In this document: piece by piece, positions 35,901-49,347 of the stretch
How positions within the stretch are numbered: position 1 is the first letter of the stretch
Layout of the letters: each line of letters opens with the position of its first letter
Assembly: GCF_047663525.1 (NCBI RefSeq)
Contig: NC_092590.1
Coordinates: forward strand, 14,962,001-15,026,000
DNA length: 64,000 nt
Source: Anas platyrhynchos
Lineage: Eukaryota; Chordata; Aves; Anseriformes; Anatidae
Direction: 5' to 3'
Made by a program: the position numbers and the translations under genes
The notes under the pieces: model-generated
What the model was told of the DNA's origin: nothing
Seen by the model: the letters and a program-made list of their open reading frames with translations, nothing else
Databases searched by the model: none

Positions 35901-38900
35901 CCTTGTGCAACAGGGGAAGCACAAGCAGGATGAGCACAGTTGCTTTCAGATAGAGGCTTCATCCAGACACGATGGATAAACAGATTTTGGCACTGGCCAA
36001 ATGAAAGAGGGAAAAAAAAAAAAGATGGTCTGGCTCTGCCACGTTCATCTTAAGTGCATCAAGAGGCAGAAGGGTGAGAGCAGACAGACGGAGGGTTGAT
36101 GAGAGGACAAGGTGATGGGAGCCCTGTGACCCCTGCCCTGCAGATGCCACCCCAGCAGTGGGACTCAGGATGGGATAATCTCCTCCCCGGGTCTGATGCT
36201 ACCTCTCCGACACCCACTCGGCCACTTACTGCCATCGCTGCCGGTCTGCGTGTCCGAGCTGAGGCTGTCGGTGGATCCGGCCGTGAAGCTGACGTGGATG
36301 CTGCGGAAAGGCGGGCTGAGGCTCTCGGTGGAGCTGTTGCTGCCCCTCTCCAGCTCAGCGTTATTCGGGTTCATTTTCAGAGCGCGCCTAGAGACAACAA
36401 AGGCAAAGAAGGGTCAGGAGGCAGGCAGGAAAAGGTGCCATGCACGCAGCTGCAAGCACAGATTAAAGTTGAGAGCAGCCTCAGCTTGGTCCCCACATAT
36501 TCATACAGACACTGCAGTCTTACCAGGCACTAGCATTTCATTGTCAATTTTTTCCTCCCCTTTCTCTGGGATTTGGAGGTCGTATTCCACTGACACCAAG
36601 CAGGTCGTGGCCTTGCAAGGCACCACTTCCTCTGAGAACCCACGTGTGCTTGAGCAAAGAGAATCACGGAGCCAGCAGCACCCAGCCCCAGCCTCCCCTT
36701 TCTAGCACATGTGTGATCTTGGACTGCATCCCATTTTGGCCACTGCCACCAGGAAGCGGGGACCCACGGATGTTTGCCTCCAGTAAAACTCCGTGGAAGG
36801 GAGCAGCATCACTCCTCCTAGTCTACAGGAGGAGAAGTTGGTGCTGGGCACCAGAACCCAGCTCCTACACGGTGGAGACACGAGTAAAAGCACAGTCCAG
36901 CAGCAGCAGCAGCTTTCTGCTCTGTGCACCACCCTAACAGCTGAAAAAAGAAGCACCTCTTCAGAAAACAATCATACATCAGACGCAGGACCCACCATGC
37001 GGCTTTTAGGGTAAGACCTACTGTTCTCCACACAGCTTCCATCTACAATAAATAAATCCTTAAACTACAAGCTGCCCTCCTTATGTACTGCCAGAGCCAC
37101 AATATAAGTGATCAGTTGTAGGCAAGCAGGACTATCTGCTGAGATAATGAATTTTCCCCATATTTTCTTCATTTTTTTTTTCCTCCCTGGAAAACAACAG
37201 GAACTGGCGAAACCAGGCAGCACACCAGAGCACAAATACCCCTAGCTTTGGTACAGATCAAACTCTCCGTTGAGGTTATTTGCCACATTTTTAAATAAAG
37301 CTGCCAATCCACCGATAAAACTCAACGCATTGATGACTGAGAATGCAAAAAGGTTAGCGGAAGACTTGCAAAAAAAGAAAAGAAAAGAGAAATAACTTCC
37401 ACCAGCTATCTCGCTGGAAGGTATCCGGCATTTCCTAATCAGACGGCGGAGCGGCTGCAGAGAAAGACAAACAAAAGACATGCACAACTATTTTCTTGTG
37501 ACACACTGCTCACGCATGCAGAATCCCTCCTCTTCCAAAATCCCCAGGCACAGCAGATGCCACGAGCGCTTTATTTTCAGATTAAGAAACGTTTCATCCT
37601 GCGTCCAGACAAAGCACTTACTCTGGTGTCCACACAACCACATGGAGAGCAGCATGTATGAGAAGCCCGGAAGAAACTTCTGCCAGACTTCCTCATTTGC
37701 CTGAGCAGGCTCATTCTAAAAATACTCGGGGGCTGATCAAAATAAGGGTCGGGGAAACCACCTCAGGTACAGCCCGGCAGGGACGCTGCCCTTGGTCTTG
37801 CCCCGGTGATGAATTTTCCACGCGCACTTGGTCACCACAGCCAGCCCCTCAAGGAGGATTTACGAAACTTCACGTGCACCACGCAAGACAGGTTTATTTA
37901 AAAAAGAAAAAAAAAAAAAGAAAGAAAGAAAGAGCAAGTGAGAGACACTGTGGTTTTTAGCTCTGTTATGATTAATGCTGTTGAAAACAGCCAACTGGAG
38001 TCTAGTCTTTTTTTTTTTAAATAAAGCTACATATACTAAATAAAACTACATACATAGTTTTATATACATATAAGCTATATAACCTTATCCCATAACCGAT
38101 TTGCTCAGAAACTTAACTTTTAGTAACTTGGGGTGGAAAAAAAGACGAAGGGGTGCACATCGATGCGTGCGCCCTGCCTGACTTGGTAAGAATCAAGGAA
38201 GTGTTTGAATCCAGAAGAAAAGCGAGAGATCTCAGGAGAGAGCTGGTCTCGATTTGCACAGATGAGAGGTTTCCTGACACATCCCTCCCCCTCCCCAGAC
38301 ACACACACACATCCACACGTGCGAACACACACAGAAGAAAAAGCTGGTGCATTTTTCTTTCCTCCCCATCACTTAAAACACGGATCCACGGAGCTGCCTT
38401 ACCATTCCCACACTCGGGCAGAGATGGGACTTTGCTCGCCAGGGTCCAAGGTCCAGCCCGCGCAGCCCCACCTATTCCTCCAAGCAACCTGGGCACAGCA
38501 CGGCGCCTGCCAGCACCATCCTGCCGGCTGTGTTTGCTGAGCCCAGCGCTGCCGTGAAGTCATACGGACGGGGAGCACCGCTTCCTCCCCGCGCCGCGAT
38601 GTAAAAAATGTAGTTCCTGAGCGGGTCGCACCAAAATAGAAAATTGCTCGCCGCTGTAATGACATCCTGCTCTTGTTTCAGATGCTGCAGCCAGGCCAGC
38701 TATTGCCTCCTGCGCATATTTTTGCTCCAAATCTCCCTCCTTTCCTCTAAGCTCCTCCTAGCCCAGACAGCGCCCAGATCGAAATACCCATCGCTTTCCC
38801 GAAGAATTACTGGAAATACTCGCTATGGCCAAACTGTCCCGCTTCCAACAAAAATAAAATCCACTCCAAGAACTGAGCAACCAACCACTGCAACAGCCCG

Positions 38901-41900
38901 TGGGATCCTTACTTCTCCTCCGCTTGTAGCGTTCATTCATGCCATGCACAGCTGTACGGGTTCGCTGCCCTGCCCTTTCCTCCAAAGGCTACTGGAAATA
39001 AAGAGCACGAACCCATTTTAAACCTGAAGAGATCACTGGGATTGTCCCCCGTTGCCTGCTAACACGTGTGGGCTCTGCTTCCCTCAGAAAGAGGTCACAG
39101 TGGGTAATTCCCCTCCATTTCCTCAGCACTTTAAATGTTAAGTGCTAACTTCAGGAACAGCAGCAGAGCCTCCACTGAGCATGAGCACCTAGAGAGCGGG
39201 TCACAAAAGAGTCAGCTCTCAATCTAATAAGCTAGTAAGACAGGATTTCCAGCTCCCCTAATTATTCTGGCGGCTTTAAACACACTTGGCTTCTTCAACA
39301 TCCTCCACATGACATCCTAGCATATTTGGGCAACCCCTACAATTCACTATTCACCAGTCTTCCCATCCGAAACAATTCCATCTAGCTGGCTTTCCAAACG
39401 ATTCCCACAGTCCTGCCTAAAACAAACCAGGGTGGAAAATGGAAGATTATGGTCTTCTAAAGAAAAAAAAAAAAGGGTTTGGAGATCTGTAACATTGCCA
39501 CGGGACACCAGATCATTGGCAATGCTGCATCTCCTGCTAGTGCGGAGTAATGCTTTGCGTTTCTTTGTGTGCTGTGGTGATGGGAAGCACAGCAATGTCC
39601 TTGTTTCTCCCTTAAGAAGGCAGTTAAACCCATACTAACCTCATCTGGCCATGGAGGAATTGGTTTCTCTGTGTACAGTGACCCACAAAGCAGAGCGCGT
39701 TATTTCCAGATGCTTCCACGAACGGAGCAGAGTGGGAGCACCAAACCCCTCAAACAGAGCAGTAAGGAACTGCCAGGGGAAGGTGGTGCAAATGTGAACG
39801 GGACATCCCTTCCCAAAATACAGCACTGGAACTAATGCATAGCAGAGAGAAAAGCCAGGCTACATGGCAGCCACACGTGCCTGGGCATAACTATTATACA
39901 AGGGGAAGCATCGTGGCACCACATGCTTGTCTGTCATGAAACAGGAATCGTTTTATTTTCCTCCTCCCTCCACTGCTGCAGGTGAGCACTAGCAAAGGGG
40001 TAGAGCAGATCTGTGGTGCCAGGGAGCTGTTTTTATACCTCTGTTTCTGGTTTAGGCAAACCAAGCAATCTAAAAAAGCTAAGCATCCTCTGCCCCATCA
40101 ATACCAGCATCCCATCTAAAACCTTTTTGTGGTCAGGTCATCCGAATGCTTAAATCTGTGTAGCTATTAAAGGTCTTCCCATCTCTTTTACACTAAAGGT
40201 AAAATGTCCAGAGAAAAAAAAAAAAATCAATGGCACATTCATATAATCCATACTCTTGGGGGTGACTCAACCCATACTTTTTACAATTTATTTATTTATT
40301 TATTTATTGACTTATCAGGAGACAGGCTCTTTAGAACTGGCACAGGCTGCCCAGAGAGCTTGTGGGTGCCCCATCCCTGGGGGTGTTCAAGGCCAGGCTG
40401 GATGAGGCCCTGGGCAACCTGATGTAGTGGGTGGCATCCCTGCCCATGGCAGGGGGGTTGAACTGGATGATCTACGAGGTCCCTTCCAACCCGAGCCACT
40501 CTATGAGTCTGTGGTCTCCCCCTGGATGCCAGAGTAAATTCATACGGAGAGCAGAATTAATGATAGCTGAGTCAACAGTGAAATCACTGAACGCTCCAAT
40601 GTGGTGAAGAAGACAAATCTGATTTCCAACCCCATACTTTTTACGTGGCAAGATAGGAAACACAAAGAACAGAGATTGTTTCTTTCAAAATGGGAGTCAG
40701 TCTCTCCCAAAAGACTTGCCCGATAAGTCACAACCTGCAGAAGTGATCCATTGGCAGAAGCAACAAAAGAAATTCCTGATTAGTTTCAGACAAAAACCAC
40801 TCGGAGAATCCGAAAGGCCTATTAGCTCCCTGTCCTGGAGTGGGATGCTCTCTCCTGCATGAGCCATACTAGCTCTTCTTTGCTTTATGTACTTTTTAAA
40901 ATACACTCTAGAGTTTGTGATTTATTTATTTTTTTATAATAATAAGTCTGGCTTGTTCAAAGCAACTCCCTACTGCCATTCACAGTCATAGAGACCACAA
41001 AGAAAAGGGTCAAATTTGGGGACCTGTATGACTTCCAATTGCATTTTGTACTGCCACAGGAGCACCACGTAGCCAGTTTGCTTCTGTTCACCGGAGTACA
41101 CATCCACACCAAGATCCAGAAGGAAACAGGTGCCTCAGGAATGGTACTAGAAAGACACCTACAGCGCTGCCTTTTGAAGGTGGCAGTAATTGTGACAAAA
41201 CCAGCTCAAGAGCCAATGCAAAACAGCAGCACCATTTCCTTTAAGAGGCACGTGGCATACATGAACAGTTAAGGCTGACACACTGGAAGGAACCCGAGGA
41301 TCATTTAACCTCACCCGCTGCATAACAAAGGCAGAAGTTTCAGCAAGGATTCCCTTTCTGTGCCAAATAACTGAAGGCTGTGCTTTTTGGATGCCCACTT
41401 TTAAAACCCCCCAAAAGCACTCCTTCGGCCATCCTAGGAGATAGCTTACAGCAAAACCAGAGTTTCCTCAGTGCCTGGCAGGAATTTACCTTGTAATTTT
41501 TTTTCTCTTTTAATTGTTAGAGCAAGGACGAACAACAAAAAAAATGCACGAACAATGCCCAGGCCTCGGGGAGGATGAACGTGCCTCAGAGTCACCCCCG
41601 TGCGGAGGATCTCTGCCCTCCTCCAGGCACGTGGCTGCAGCCCAGGAGCCCCAGAGATGTTCCCCCAGCACCAGGCAAGCCACACCAGGAGAAGAAGCTG
41701 CCAGCGATGACTGCCCAAGGTAACACAACCCCGCTGTGGTGGTTTCAAGCAGCGTTGCACGTAGCCATCCCTCCTGCTGCCACGTACAGGTAACAACACC
41801 CCGGTTCCTGTGTGAACACGCTCAGAGGAAAACACGAGCACCCTCCGAGCAAACAAACAAAGCCAGCAGCTCGTGAAAGCCGCCGTCTGATCGAGTTGCT

Positions 41901-44900
41901 CCCAGAGGGAGGGCTGTGCTCTCAGCAAGGCACCCCGAGGCCCAGCCGCAGGCAGCACGGTGCCGAGGAGGCAGCTACACGCAGCGCGAAGCCTCGCCTG
42001 CGGCCACAGAGACTAAGAGCAATGCCAGCACCTACCTCAGCCACCTGGCACTGGTACAGCTCCAGACTTTCAGCAGGTGACTGCACATTTCCTAAAGAAT
42101 CACTCCTGAACAGCTCTGCCGAGCCCCCGCAACAACACCCCACACGTGGCAGCCACGACCCCGAGCCGGGTGCTGATACAAGACACCAAGCAGCAGCAGC
42201 CACCAAATAAAGTTCTCAGGGTCAGGACTGAAGCACATCTCAGTGTCATCTCTGATTGTGAAGGCAATAAAGCTCGTCTGTGTGCTCGCCTGTGGGCTCT
42301 TTCTTTCCTCTGACTTCAGCAGGGATCACGTGGCATCGCAGCAGAAAGCCCAGCACTAAGGGCTGAAGGCTCTTTTTCATCTGCTTCCTTCCCTTGAGAA
42401 ATCTGATTTGCTCATCGTTTGGTCAATTTAAAACACTTTAAAGTATTTTGTTTAAAGGAGCTTTAAAACAAGGTAAAAGTTCCCTGTATTAGCCGGCCCT
42501 AAAAAGTTGAAATTTTGGTGTAAGAACAAAGTAGTGCTTAAATTAATCCATTAATTAAGGAAGCACCAACCCAAACACCATCTCAGACTGGTGAGCGCTG
42601 ATGACCACGCACAAGCCTGACCACAGGCCCTAAGAGCAACTTCTCCAGACACCCATCCCTTCCCTCAACTTCTAGATTGAAGAGACAAAGCCCAATCTGC
42701 CACGCAACACAGAAGTGTGCAAGAAAGCAAACGCAGGACACCTGCAGGACACAAAGTGTCCCTCCCTGCCGTGATCAGGCAGCCTAACCCATTGCTGCAC
42801 GGGAGGGAAATCAATTGCTTTCACTCCTTTGGGCAGTTTTTGGTTGTTTTTTGTTTTTTTTCCCTTTTCTGATACACAGCCAACTGCAGTCAGTGCATAC
42901 ACAGAAATTATTGGAAGATTAAATTATTAATTAATTTTTTAGTGGAGCTTCTTCCTTTCCAGACAGACAGCAGTCCTGCATTTGTTTTGTAGGCACTGCT
43001 GTCACCCCGCCTGCAGACCTGAATCCCAGGAGAGCTGCAGTGAAGGAAAGGCTGCCTGAAGCAAGCACATGTTCGACAAGCTCCGGTTACTTGCTTGCAG
43101 GCAAGGAGCCCTCCCTGGGAAGCTACAGCTTCACGCATCGGCCTTTAAAGCAAGAAGACGTTAGGGGCAAACAGAAAATTAGGATTTCAGAGGCCCTCGC
43201 TATGAGAATCAAGAGGGGAAGCTGCCCAGTTCCACATACCTAAGGACCTTGTAACCTGTTGCTTTTGATCCCAAAAGCCTTGCTGGCCAGTCAACCCCCG
43301 CAGCAAACACATCACAACCACAAATGTGTGACAATCACGCACACACTCACAAGGCTGAATACCTGGACTGCTTCTTTGGTGGTGGCGGTGGAGGCGCAAA
43401 CTCCGTGCCATTGCTCTTCTCCTTAGGGAATTCAAAGGACGACGACTTGCTGATCCCAGGCTGGCTCTCCACCACCGGGCAGTCATCCACGGGGTCAGCG
43501 TCGGCTCTTCCAACCTCAGCTCCCACTGCCCACGGGTGGGTTGAGAGCGCCTGCTGCTCCTCCTCCTCCACCTCCTCCTCCTCCTCCTCTATCCGGCACT
43601 GCTTGGCCCACGTTGGGGTGTAGTGCTTCTGCCTCCTGTCGTAGGACAAACCTGCCAGGCCCCTGCCTGACTCCTCCACGGAGGCTCCGTTAATGTGAGC
43701 GCACGGAGAAGGGGACACCCCAAAGCCCCCCATGTCCGCACAGCTCCTCGGCAGCGGGTGGGCTCCAGCTCCGTCGTGGTTATTGCCGTCACCGAGCCGT
43801 GCCAGGGGGGAGCTGGCTGGGAGCACGCAGCTCCCCTCGCTGCCCTGCTGGCTGTTTTTGGACATCTTGGGAGGGATGGCCGGGCTCTCTGTAACCGAGC
43901 TCTTGGGAGGAGCTGCGAAGTGAAGCCTCAGTCCGTTTTCACTTCCCGATGCCTGAAACACCTCTCCGGGCTCAACAGCGGGCGGCGAGGTCCCAAAATC
44001 AGGGTGGGAAGCGGAGCTGACGCAGGGCCACTGAACCCCCACAGCGGAGTCGGGGCTGCTGAGGAAGATGGTCTTGTGGTCGTCCTCCGTGTGCGCGGTC
44101 ATGACGGTGATCTTGGCCGCCACCTGGGTGGCGGGGTCCTGGTACTCCTTCTCGGTGCCCCACGCCCAGCCACCATCCCTCCACACGCCGTCCGCCTGCT
44201 CCGTGCCAGGGCTGTGGGCTGGTTTCTCCACGCTCACTGCTCCGCTGAGGCCCTTCAGCTGGGCTTTCTTCCTCTTGGTGCTCTCGGCGTAGATCGGGTC
44301 GCCGCGGGAGCACTGCGGCTCCACCAACGCCTGCTGGGGACCGCTCATGCCTCCAGCAGCATCTGCGTCCTCCTTATCCTGGCACAAAGCGCAGGCAGCA
44401 GCCGCCTCGGCGCAGAGGGATGACTTTTTCCTCTCCGAAGACAGGGCAGAGGGATCGCCCTGCTCTTTGGCGATGCAGAAGGCCACGCTGGCAGCCCTGC
44501 GCTCCTCCTCGCTGAACTTCACCGCCCTGCCGCTCGGCCTGGCCGCCTCGGGAGCATCCCGCTGCCTCCAGCCGCGGGGCGCCGGGCTCTCCTTCTCGCA
44601 CCAGGCCCCCTTCCCCTCGGCACAGCGCGGGGCAGAGCCCTCTCTGCGGCAGTCCGTGATCGAGCAGTACTCACCCCCTTCACCCTCGAAGCTGGAAGAG
44701 ACGCGAGCACGGTCGCCCTCTGAGGGAAGCGCTGCTCCTTCCCTCCCGTGGGATGAGGGGTTTCTGGCAGAGCTGCCGACTCCTCTGTCCCCCAGGGCGG
44801 GCGGGTTAGGGCAGACGGGCTGATGCTGATGCAGCAGGGCCAGCTTATCTTTGGCTCTGCTCTCCTGCTTGCCCACCTCCCCCAGGAGCACCAGGCTGTG

Positions 44901-46427
44901 GATGGAGACGTTCCTCTCCACGCGCCCCTCCAGGCTGCGCAGGCCCACCATGGAGTAGCTGGGAGAGCAGCAGGACAGGCACTCGCCCGGCGGGCCGTGC
45001 AGGAAGGGCTTCCTCATGCCGCCGTTGCCAAAATTGTCCCGACAGAGCCGCTGCGCATCGCCTGACTTCAGCAGAAGGTGCTTGCCGGAAACCATCCCCC
45101 AGCTGACCTGCAGGGGACGAAAAAGGAGCACACCATCAGCACGTGCAAAATGAAAGAGAAAGCAAAAGAGATAAACAGATGCATAGGAAAATCCTCTGGC
45201 ATGTGCAGCCTTTATCTGCTCTGCGCTCACCCCGCCAATAAGCCTTTGCTGCTCCTTCTTCTTCCTGGACCGTTCGCAGCCCTCGCATTACCAACAATGG
45301 CAATGCAATGAAATGAGGCATTCCCCTTTCTCTTTGCATGGGTTCCCTGCCAGCAACACGTCCAACCTGTCATCCTGTCTGTGAGTCACCGTGCAATTAC
45401 GGATTCAGAGAGGGAAGGAATCTTTGTGCTTCCCTCTGCTGTTTTTGTTTCGCTGCACACTGCTGCTCCTGAGTGGCAGACTCCAGAGCATCGACGGGGT
45501 CTATCGCAGGTCATCCCCTGATAGCAGTATTGCTTCCCAGAAGGGAGGGATTTTCGCTAAATTGCCCTTCCACCTCAAAGGACTGGCAGCCTCAACTCAG
45601 CTCCCATAGACTTAGTTTCGCAGCATGGAAACCTGACAGAAAAATACACGGTAAATTGAAGGAGCAGCGTTGTGATGGGTAGACAGGTACTACAGCAGCC
45701 CCTCTTTTCCTGACGTGCTAGGCGTTGGTAGATATTCACAGGGTGGTAAACCCCTGCTTTCTAGGAGACCAAGCTTCTCCTGCCTGAGAGCAGGAGATCC
45801 TGGGGCAGCAGGGACAGTCCTCACGCCCCCTTTTTGCCAAGGCAGAAGCAGAGGTACCAGCTGCAGCCCGAAGGGCTGGGATGTTGCAAACCCCACTCCC
45901 ACAGCACAAAATTCAGCCTGGGGCAAGATCCACGTGTGCAGATCAAACCACACCAGTAACGGCAGCCTGCAACGTTTAATTCAGCTTTAGCCAAAAACGC
46001 GTTGGGAAGCCAACATTAGCTTAAAAGCCTGAGTCAAGAACAGAAGGAGAAGCAATGGGAAGGAAACCGTTTTAACAGATATTCCAAGAGCTCCTGAGAG
46101 GAGGCAAGTAACGGGAAATCACGCTTGGACTGGATTAATCATTACCTGTGACAGATCTGCATTCATATTCACATCCGCCCACGTGTCAGAAACATCTGAG
46201 TTTATCATCGTTGGTTTCACAGCAATCGTTGGCTTTGAGACAGGGGTATTCACGCCTTCGTCTTCCAACGCTGGGCTCTCAGCCTTGGTCCTAACTCCAT
46301 TCGGGAGCACACCACAGGCTCCCACGTCGGGGGGTGTCTGCAGGCGATGGGAACTCTTGGGGCTGAAGCAGTTTTTGCAGGAGCCGGGCTTCCAAACGTG
46401 TTCCACAAAGTCACTGCACGCAGACAT
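29908..46427 (-). CDS. PRAG1: Pragmin, PEAK-family pseudokinase scaffold
   Basis: Five coding exons, 46427-46146, 45107-43363, 36387-36230, 34086-33353 and 30945-29908, join in frame for 1318 residues; human is about 1400. Pragmin is a cytosolic scaffold that binds CSK, dimerises with PEAK1 and acts in Src, Rho and Notch signalling. The start MSACSDFVEHVWKPGSCKNC matches human. Y367 in DPIYAES is the conserved CSK SH2-binding site; Y241 in GGEYCS is also conserved. An acidic run (IEEEEEEVEEEE), PPPPPPKK and PPPLPQKK follow. The pseudokinase domain (about 935-1290) keeps the VAIK-type lysine (TYAVKICK) and HRD (IIHRDLCLENLLL), but DFG is replaced (RLIISNFLKAKQ). The C-terminal helices end SLSHTLKLLQLL. 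An in-frame ATG at 46499 would add 24 residues, like the human upstream Met, but the ATG at 46427 has the better context. Confidence 0.97.
37900..37932. repeat. A-rich / (GAAA)n simple repeat
   Basis: An A run passes into GAAA units within the largest PRAG1 intron. It is plain simple sequence. Confidence 0.8.
40286..40310. repeat. (TTTA)n microsatellite
   Basis: About five TTTA units lie directly before a CR1 3' fragment within a PRAG1 intron. Confidence 0.85.
40325..40515 (+). mobile_element. CR1 LINE 3'-end fragment
   Basis: The sequence GGCACAGGCTGCCCAGAGAG, then TTCAAGGCCAGGCTGGATG, then GATGATCTACGAGGTCCCTT and CCAACC is the well-known CR1 3' terminal region in plus orientation. It is about 190 bases long, heavily 5'-truncated, and sits antisense in a PRAG1 intron. 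It is better preserved than the copy at 1582-4350, suggesting a more recent insertion. Confidence 0.93.
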
Positions 46428-48249
46428 CTTCAAATCCTTGCGGCTCAGCCCGAGAGCCTCCCGTGTCGCCTGCACTGTTCTCTGCTGTTCATCTTGCATT
46501 GGCTGTCTCCAGAGCCGCTCTTGAAGATCACCTGGTTACCTGGAGAAGCACGAACCGTCCGATTAGTTTTGTTATCCACAAAAAAAAAATGGAAAGATCT
46601 TTAATAGGACAGGTGATAATTGCGCTCATTCTGCCTTCATCACAAAGGCTCGTTGTTTACAGGGCTTTTTTCACGGCTCAGCTAGAGCCCACACAATCAC
46701 ATTAAAAGCCCCAACTTCTAAGCATAACTCGGTAATAGAGAAGACATCAAACAAGCAGCATTCCTATGTGATTTCATTCCCTGTTTAACAAGCATGTAGA
46801 ACCAGCCTCGTGCGAGGCTTGTATCGAGGGTAAAGGAGAGAGGCCTTGGAATTGCTGTTTGCATCCCCGCAGAGCAAAGCTGGGCAGGAAAAAATATATA
46901 TTTTCCAAAGTGGCTTGGAGATACAGGCACCAGACTCGGCGACTGTGTAGCCAAAGGGACCAGCAGCAGCTTTCCTTCTCCGGGAGACACCGCCGTGATC
47001 ACTGCAGTCGTACACAAAGGCACCTCTCCCACCCAGCGCCACGGAGAAAGGCAGGCAGCAAGTCTGGGGCTGGCACTGATTTGAGCAAGTGCCTGGCAGA
47101 AAAGCTCTTATCTGGTTTGCCAGGAGCCACAAATAACAGTGTCAGCTCGCTGAAATGATTCATTGTTTGCAAGGGGAGAAGAGCTTTGCTCTTGGATTAC
47201 TAACACGCAAGGATGCCTTCCCATCTTCCTTCCCCAGGAGGAAATGCCCCAGGACCAAGACATTCCTGCATTCCTGTGCCCTCCCTCCCCGCACAGCCAG
47301 ATCTGATTGCACTCAGCCGGTAGCTATCTGCAGCTAACAACTTTGGAGATACTTCAGACAACGACTCCCACAAAGCGCAGGGGATTAGGGAAGAGCAGAT
47401 CAGAAAGTGCAACCAGGGGAGGAAAACTGCAGCCGGCTGCTACAGGTGACCCCGCACACGACTCCCCTGTATGATTCTGCAGAGCCATATAACCCATTTC
47501 TTCCCCATACAACCAATTTCAGGTCACCACAAAGGCAAAGTTAAAGGGGTGGAAGGTTTTAAGAGCTTGAGTGGGACCAAGTGAACGGGGGAAGAGCCAC
47601 TGACCTGCAAGCATCAGACACCAGCTTTGGGAAGGGAGGCTTCGATCACATGAGGCATCAGTACCTGCAGACTGGCAGGCCGATAAATTAGGAACTGTTT
47701 TATGACAGAGTAGCAAGAAGAGCAACAGCAATGGGATTCATAAATAAGATAAAAGGATGTCTCACTATTTCAGAGAAGAGACTCTTTTAGACAGTTTTTT
47801 CCATGGATTTTCAGACTCCAAATTAACCAAAGGAGAGCAAATCACTCTCGAACATACCCCAACACCCCCAAGATTAACAATATTTGCAAGAAAATCATCT
47901 TTAAAGACATTACAGTGCTCCTGCTTTGTTTTCCTTCAGATTTAGCACACAGCATCCAGCCCTTAACCAAGCAGGGCACCGCCAGCAGGTTTGGGCTGGT
48001 CGCTGAACCAGGGTGGATGATCCAAATGGCCCAACATTAGTTTTATCAACCTGACTGGGGTGGGGAAAAAATGAAAATGTTGAAATGCAGGGATGCTAAA
48101 TGCCACGGGGAAAATTGGGAAGCCAGCCACACCGACAATGCCCAAAGTTTACCAAGCGTCCTGATGAGAGCCAGCAAAAAAAAAAAAATAATAATAAAAA
48201 AATATATATGCAAGGGAGGAAAGGAGGGGCAGGAGCCAGAAAAAACTCT

Positions 48250-48800
48250 CCTCGCTGCTGGCTGAATGGCTGGCGCTGCCAGGCGCCCTTCTCAGCCGGG
48301 AGCCCCCCCTGCGCAGGGGGAGCAGCAGGCACATCCCCCCCGGGGGGCTGCGGAAACTTCCCCGGGGCTCCCCCCGGGAGCTCGCCGCGGAGGGCTCCGG
48401 CTCGCCCCCCCGACCCCCTCCCGGCCCCGGCGGGGTCTCTCCCAGCCCGGCTTTGTCCCGGGGGGCTCCGCCCGGAGCTCCCCCCCCCCCCAGCCCCGGC
48501 GCCGCCCGCTCCCGGCCCCGCGGCTCTCACCGGCCTCCCGTGGATGCTGGGGGGGGGCCGCACCGGGCTCGGCTCCCTGCTGCCGCCCGGCTCCGGTGGC
48601 CACCGGGCGAGTGGCGAGCGCGGCCCCGCGTGGGCAGGGGGCAGCGGGAGCCCCGCCTCGGACCGCCCACGGGGCCGCCCCCACGGGGCCGCGCCCCCGG
48701 CACGGAGCGCCCCGGGCACCCACGCGTGGCACCGGCGCGCACCCCCAGTGCGCGCACCTGCGGGTGGACACGGATGGATCCCCGGGGCCGAAATGGGGCC
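48250..48800 (-). promoter_or_regulatory. CpG-island promoter and probable non-coding first exon of PRAG1
   Basis: This is the most CpG-dense part of the window, with many CG dinucleotides, GGGGCGG-type boxes and C runs. On the minus strand a splice donor, GGCCG/GTGAGA, ends a possible exon at 48531. A matching acceptor (CTTCTCCAG) lies at 46540, just before the first coding exon of PRAG1. Together these suggest a non-coding exon 1 and a transcription start between about 48540 and 48800. The long open frames seen here on both strands are a by-product of the high GC content. Confidence 0.65.
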
Positions 48801-48984
48801 GGTGTCCTCGGGAGATCCTAAATTCCTGCCGGCTCGGGGAGGGTGGGGTCACGGAGAAGGGAGGTGGGGGAGGTTTGGGTCCCCGTAGGGTTTGGGGTGT
48901 GCTTTAGGGTGGGTGGGAAATGGAGAGGTGTGCCCCCAGCCGCTCGCTGGGCTGGGTGGTTTTGAGAGTCTAGTGCAGCTGGAG

Positions 48985-49347
48985 CTGGGGGAGGGAAAGA
49001 AAAAGAAAGAGGGGAAAAAAAAAAAAAAAGAGAGAGAGAGAAAAAAAAAGAAAAGAAAAAAAAAAGAAAAAAAAAAGAAAAGGAAAAACAAATTTAAAAA
49101 AATAAAAAGAAAGAAGAGGAAAAAAGAGTGAGAAAAAAATGAAAGAAGAGGAAAAGGGGAGAAATAAAAAGGGAACAAAAGGAAAAAAGAGGGAAAAAAG
49201 AAAAAAGAGGAACAAAAGGAGAAAAAAGAGGGGGAAAAAGAAAAAAGAGGAACAAAAGAAAACAAGAAGAAAAAAAGAAGAAAGAGGAAAAAAAAAGAAA
49301 AAAGAGGGAAAAAAAAAGATTAAAAATAATAATAAAAAAAAGGAAGT
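48985..49347 (+). repeat. Long polypurine (GAAA/GGAAA) tract
   Basis: About 360 bases are almost purely A and G on the plus strand, with only scattered T or C. The units vary (GAAAAAA, GAGGAAAA, AGAAGAAA), so it is not one clean microsatellite. It lies about 200-550 bases behind the CpG-island promoter of PRAG1. Such mirror-like polypurine tracts can form triplex DNA, which here is an inference. Confidence 0.9.

Noticed and set aside
43695-44423. Plus-strand frame of about 240 codons
   Set aside because: It lies antisense inside PRAG1 exon 2, whose minus-strand frame matches known Pragmin.
48100-48907. Long Gly/Pro/Arg-rich frames on both strands
   Set aside because: They result from CpG-island composition; no splice-consistent protein or motif is present.
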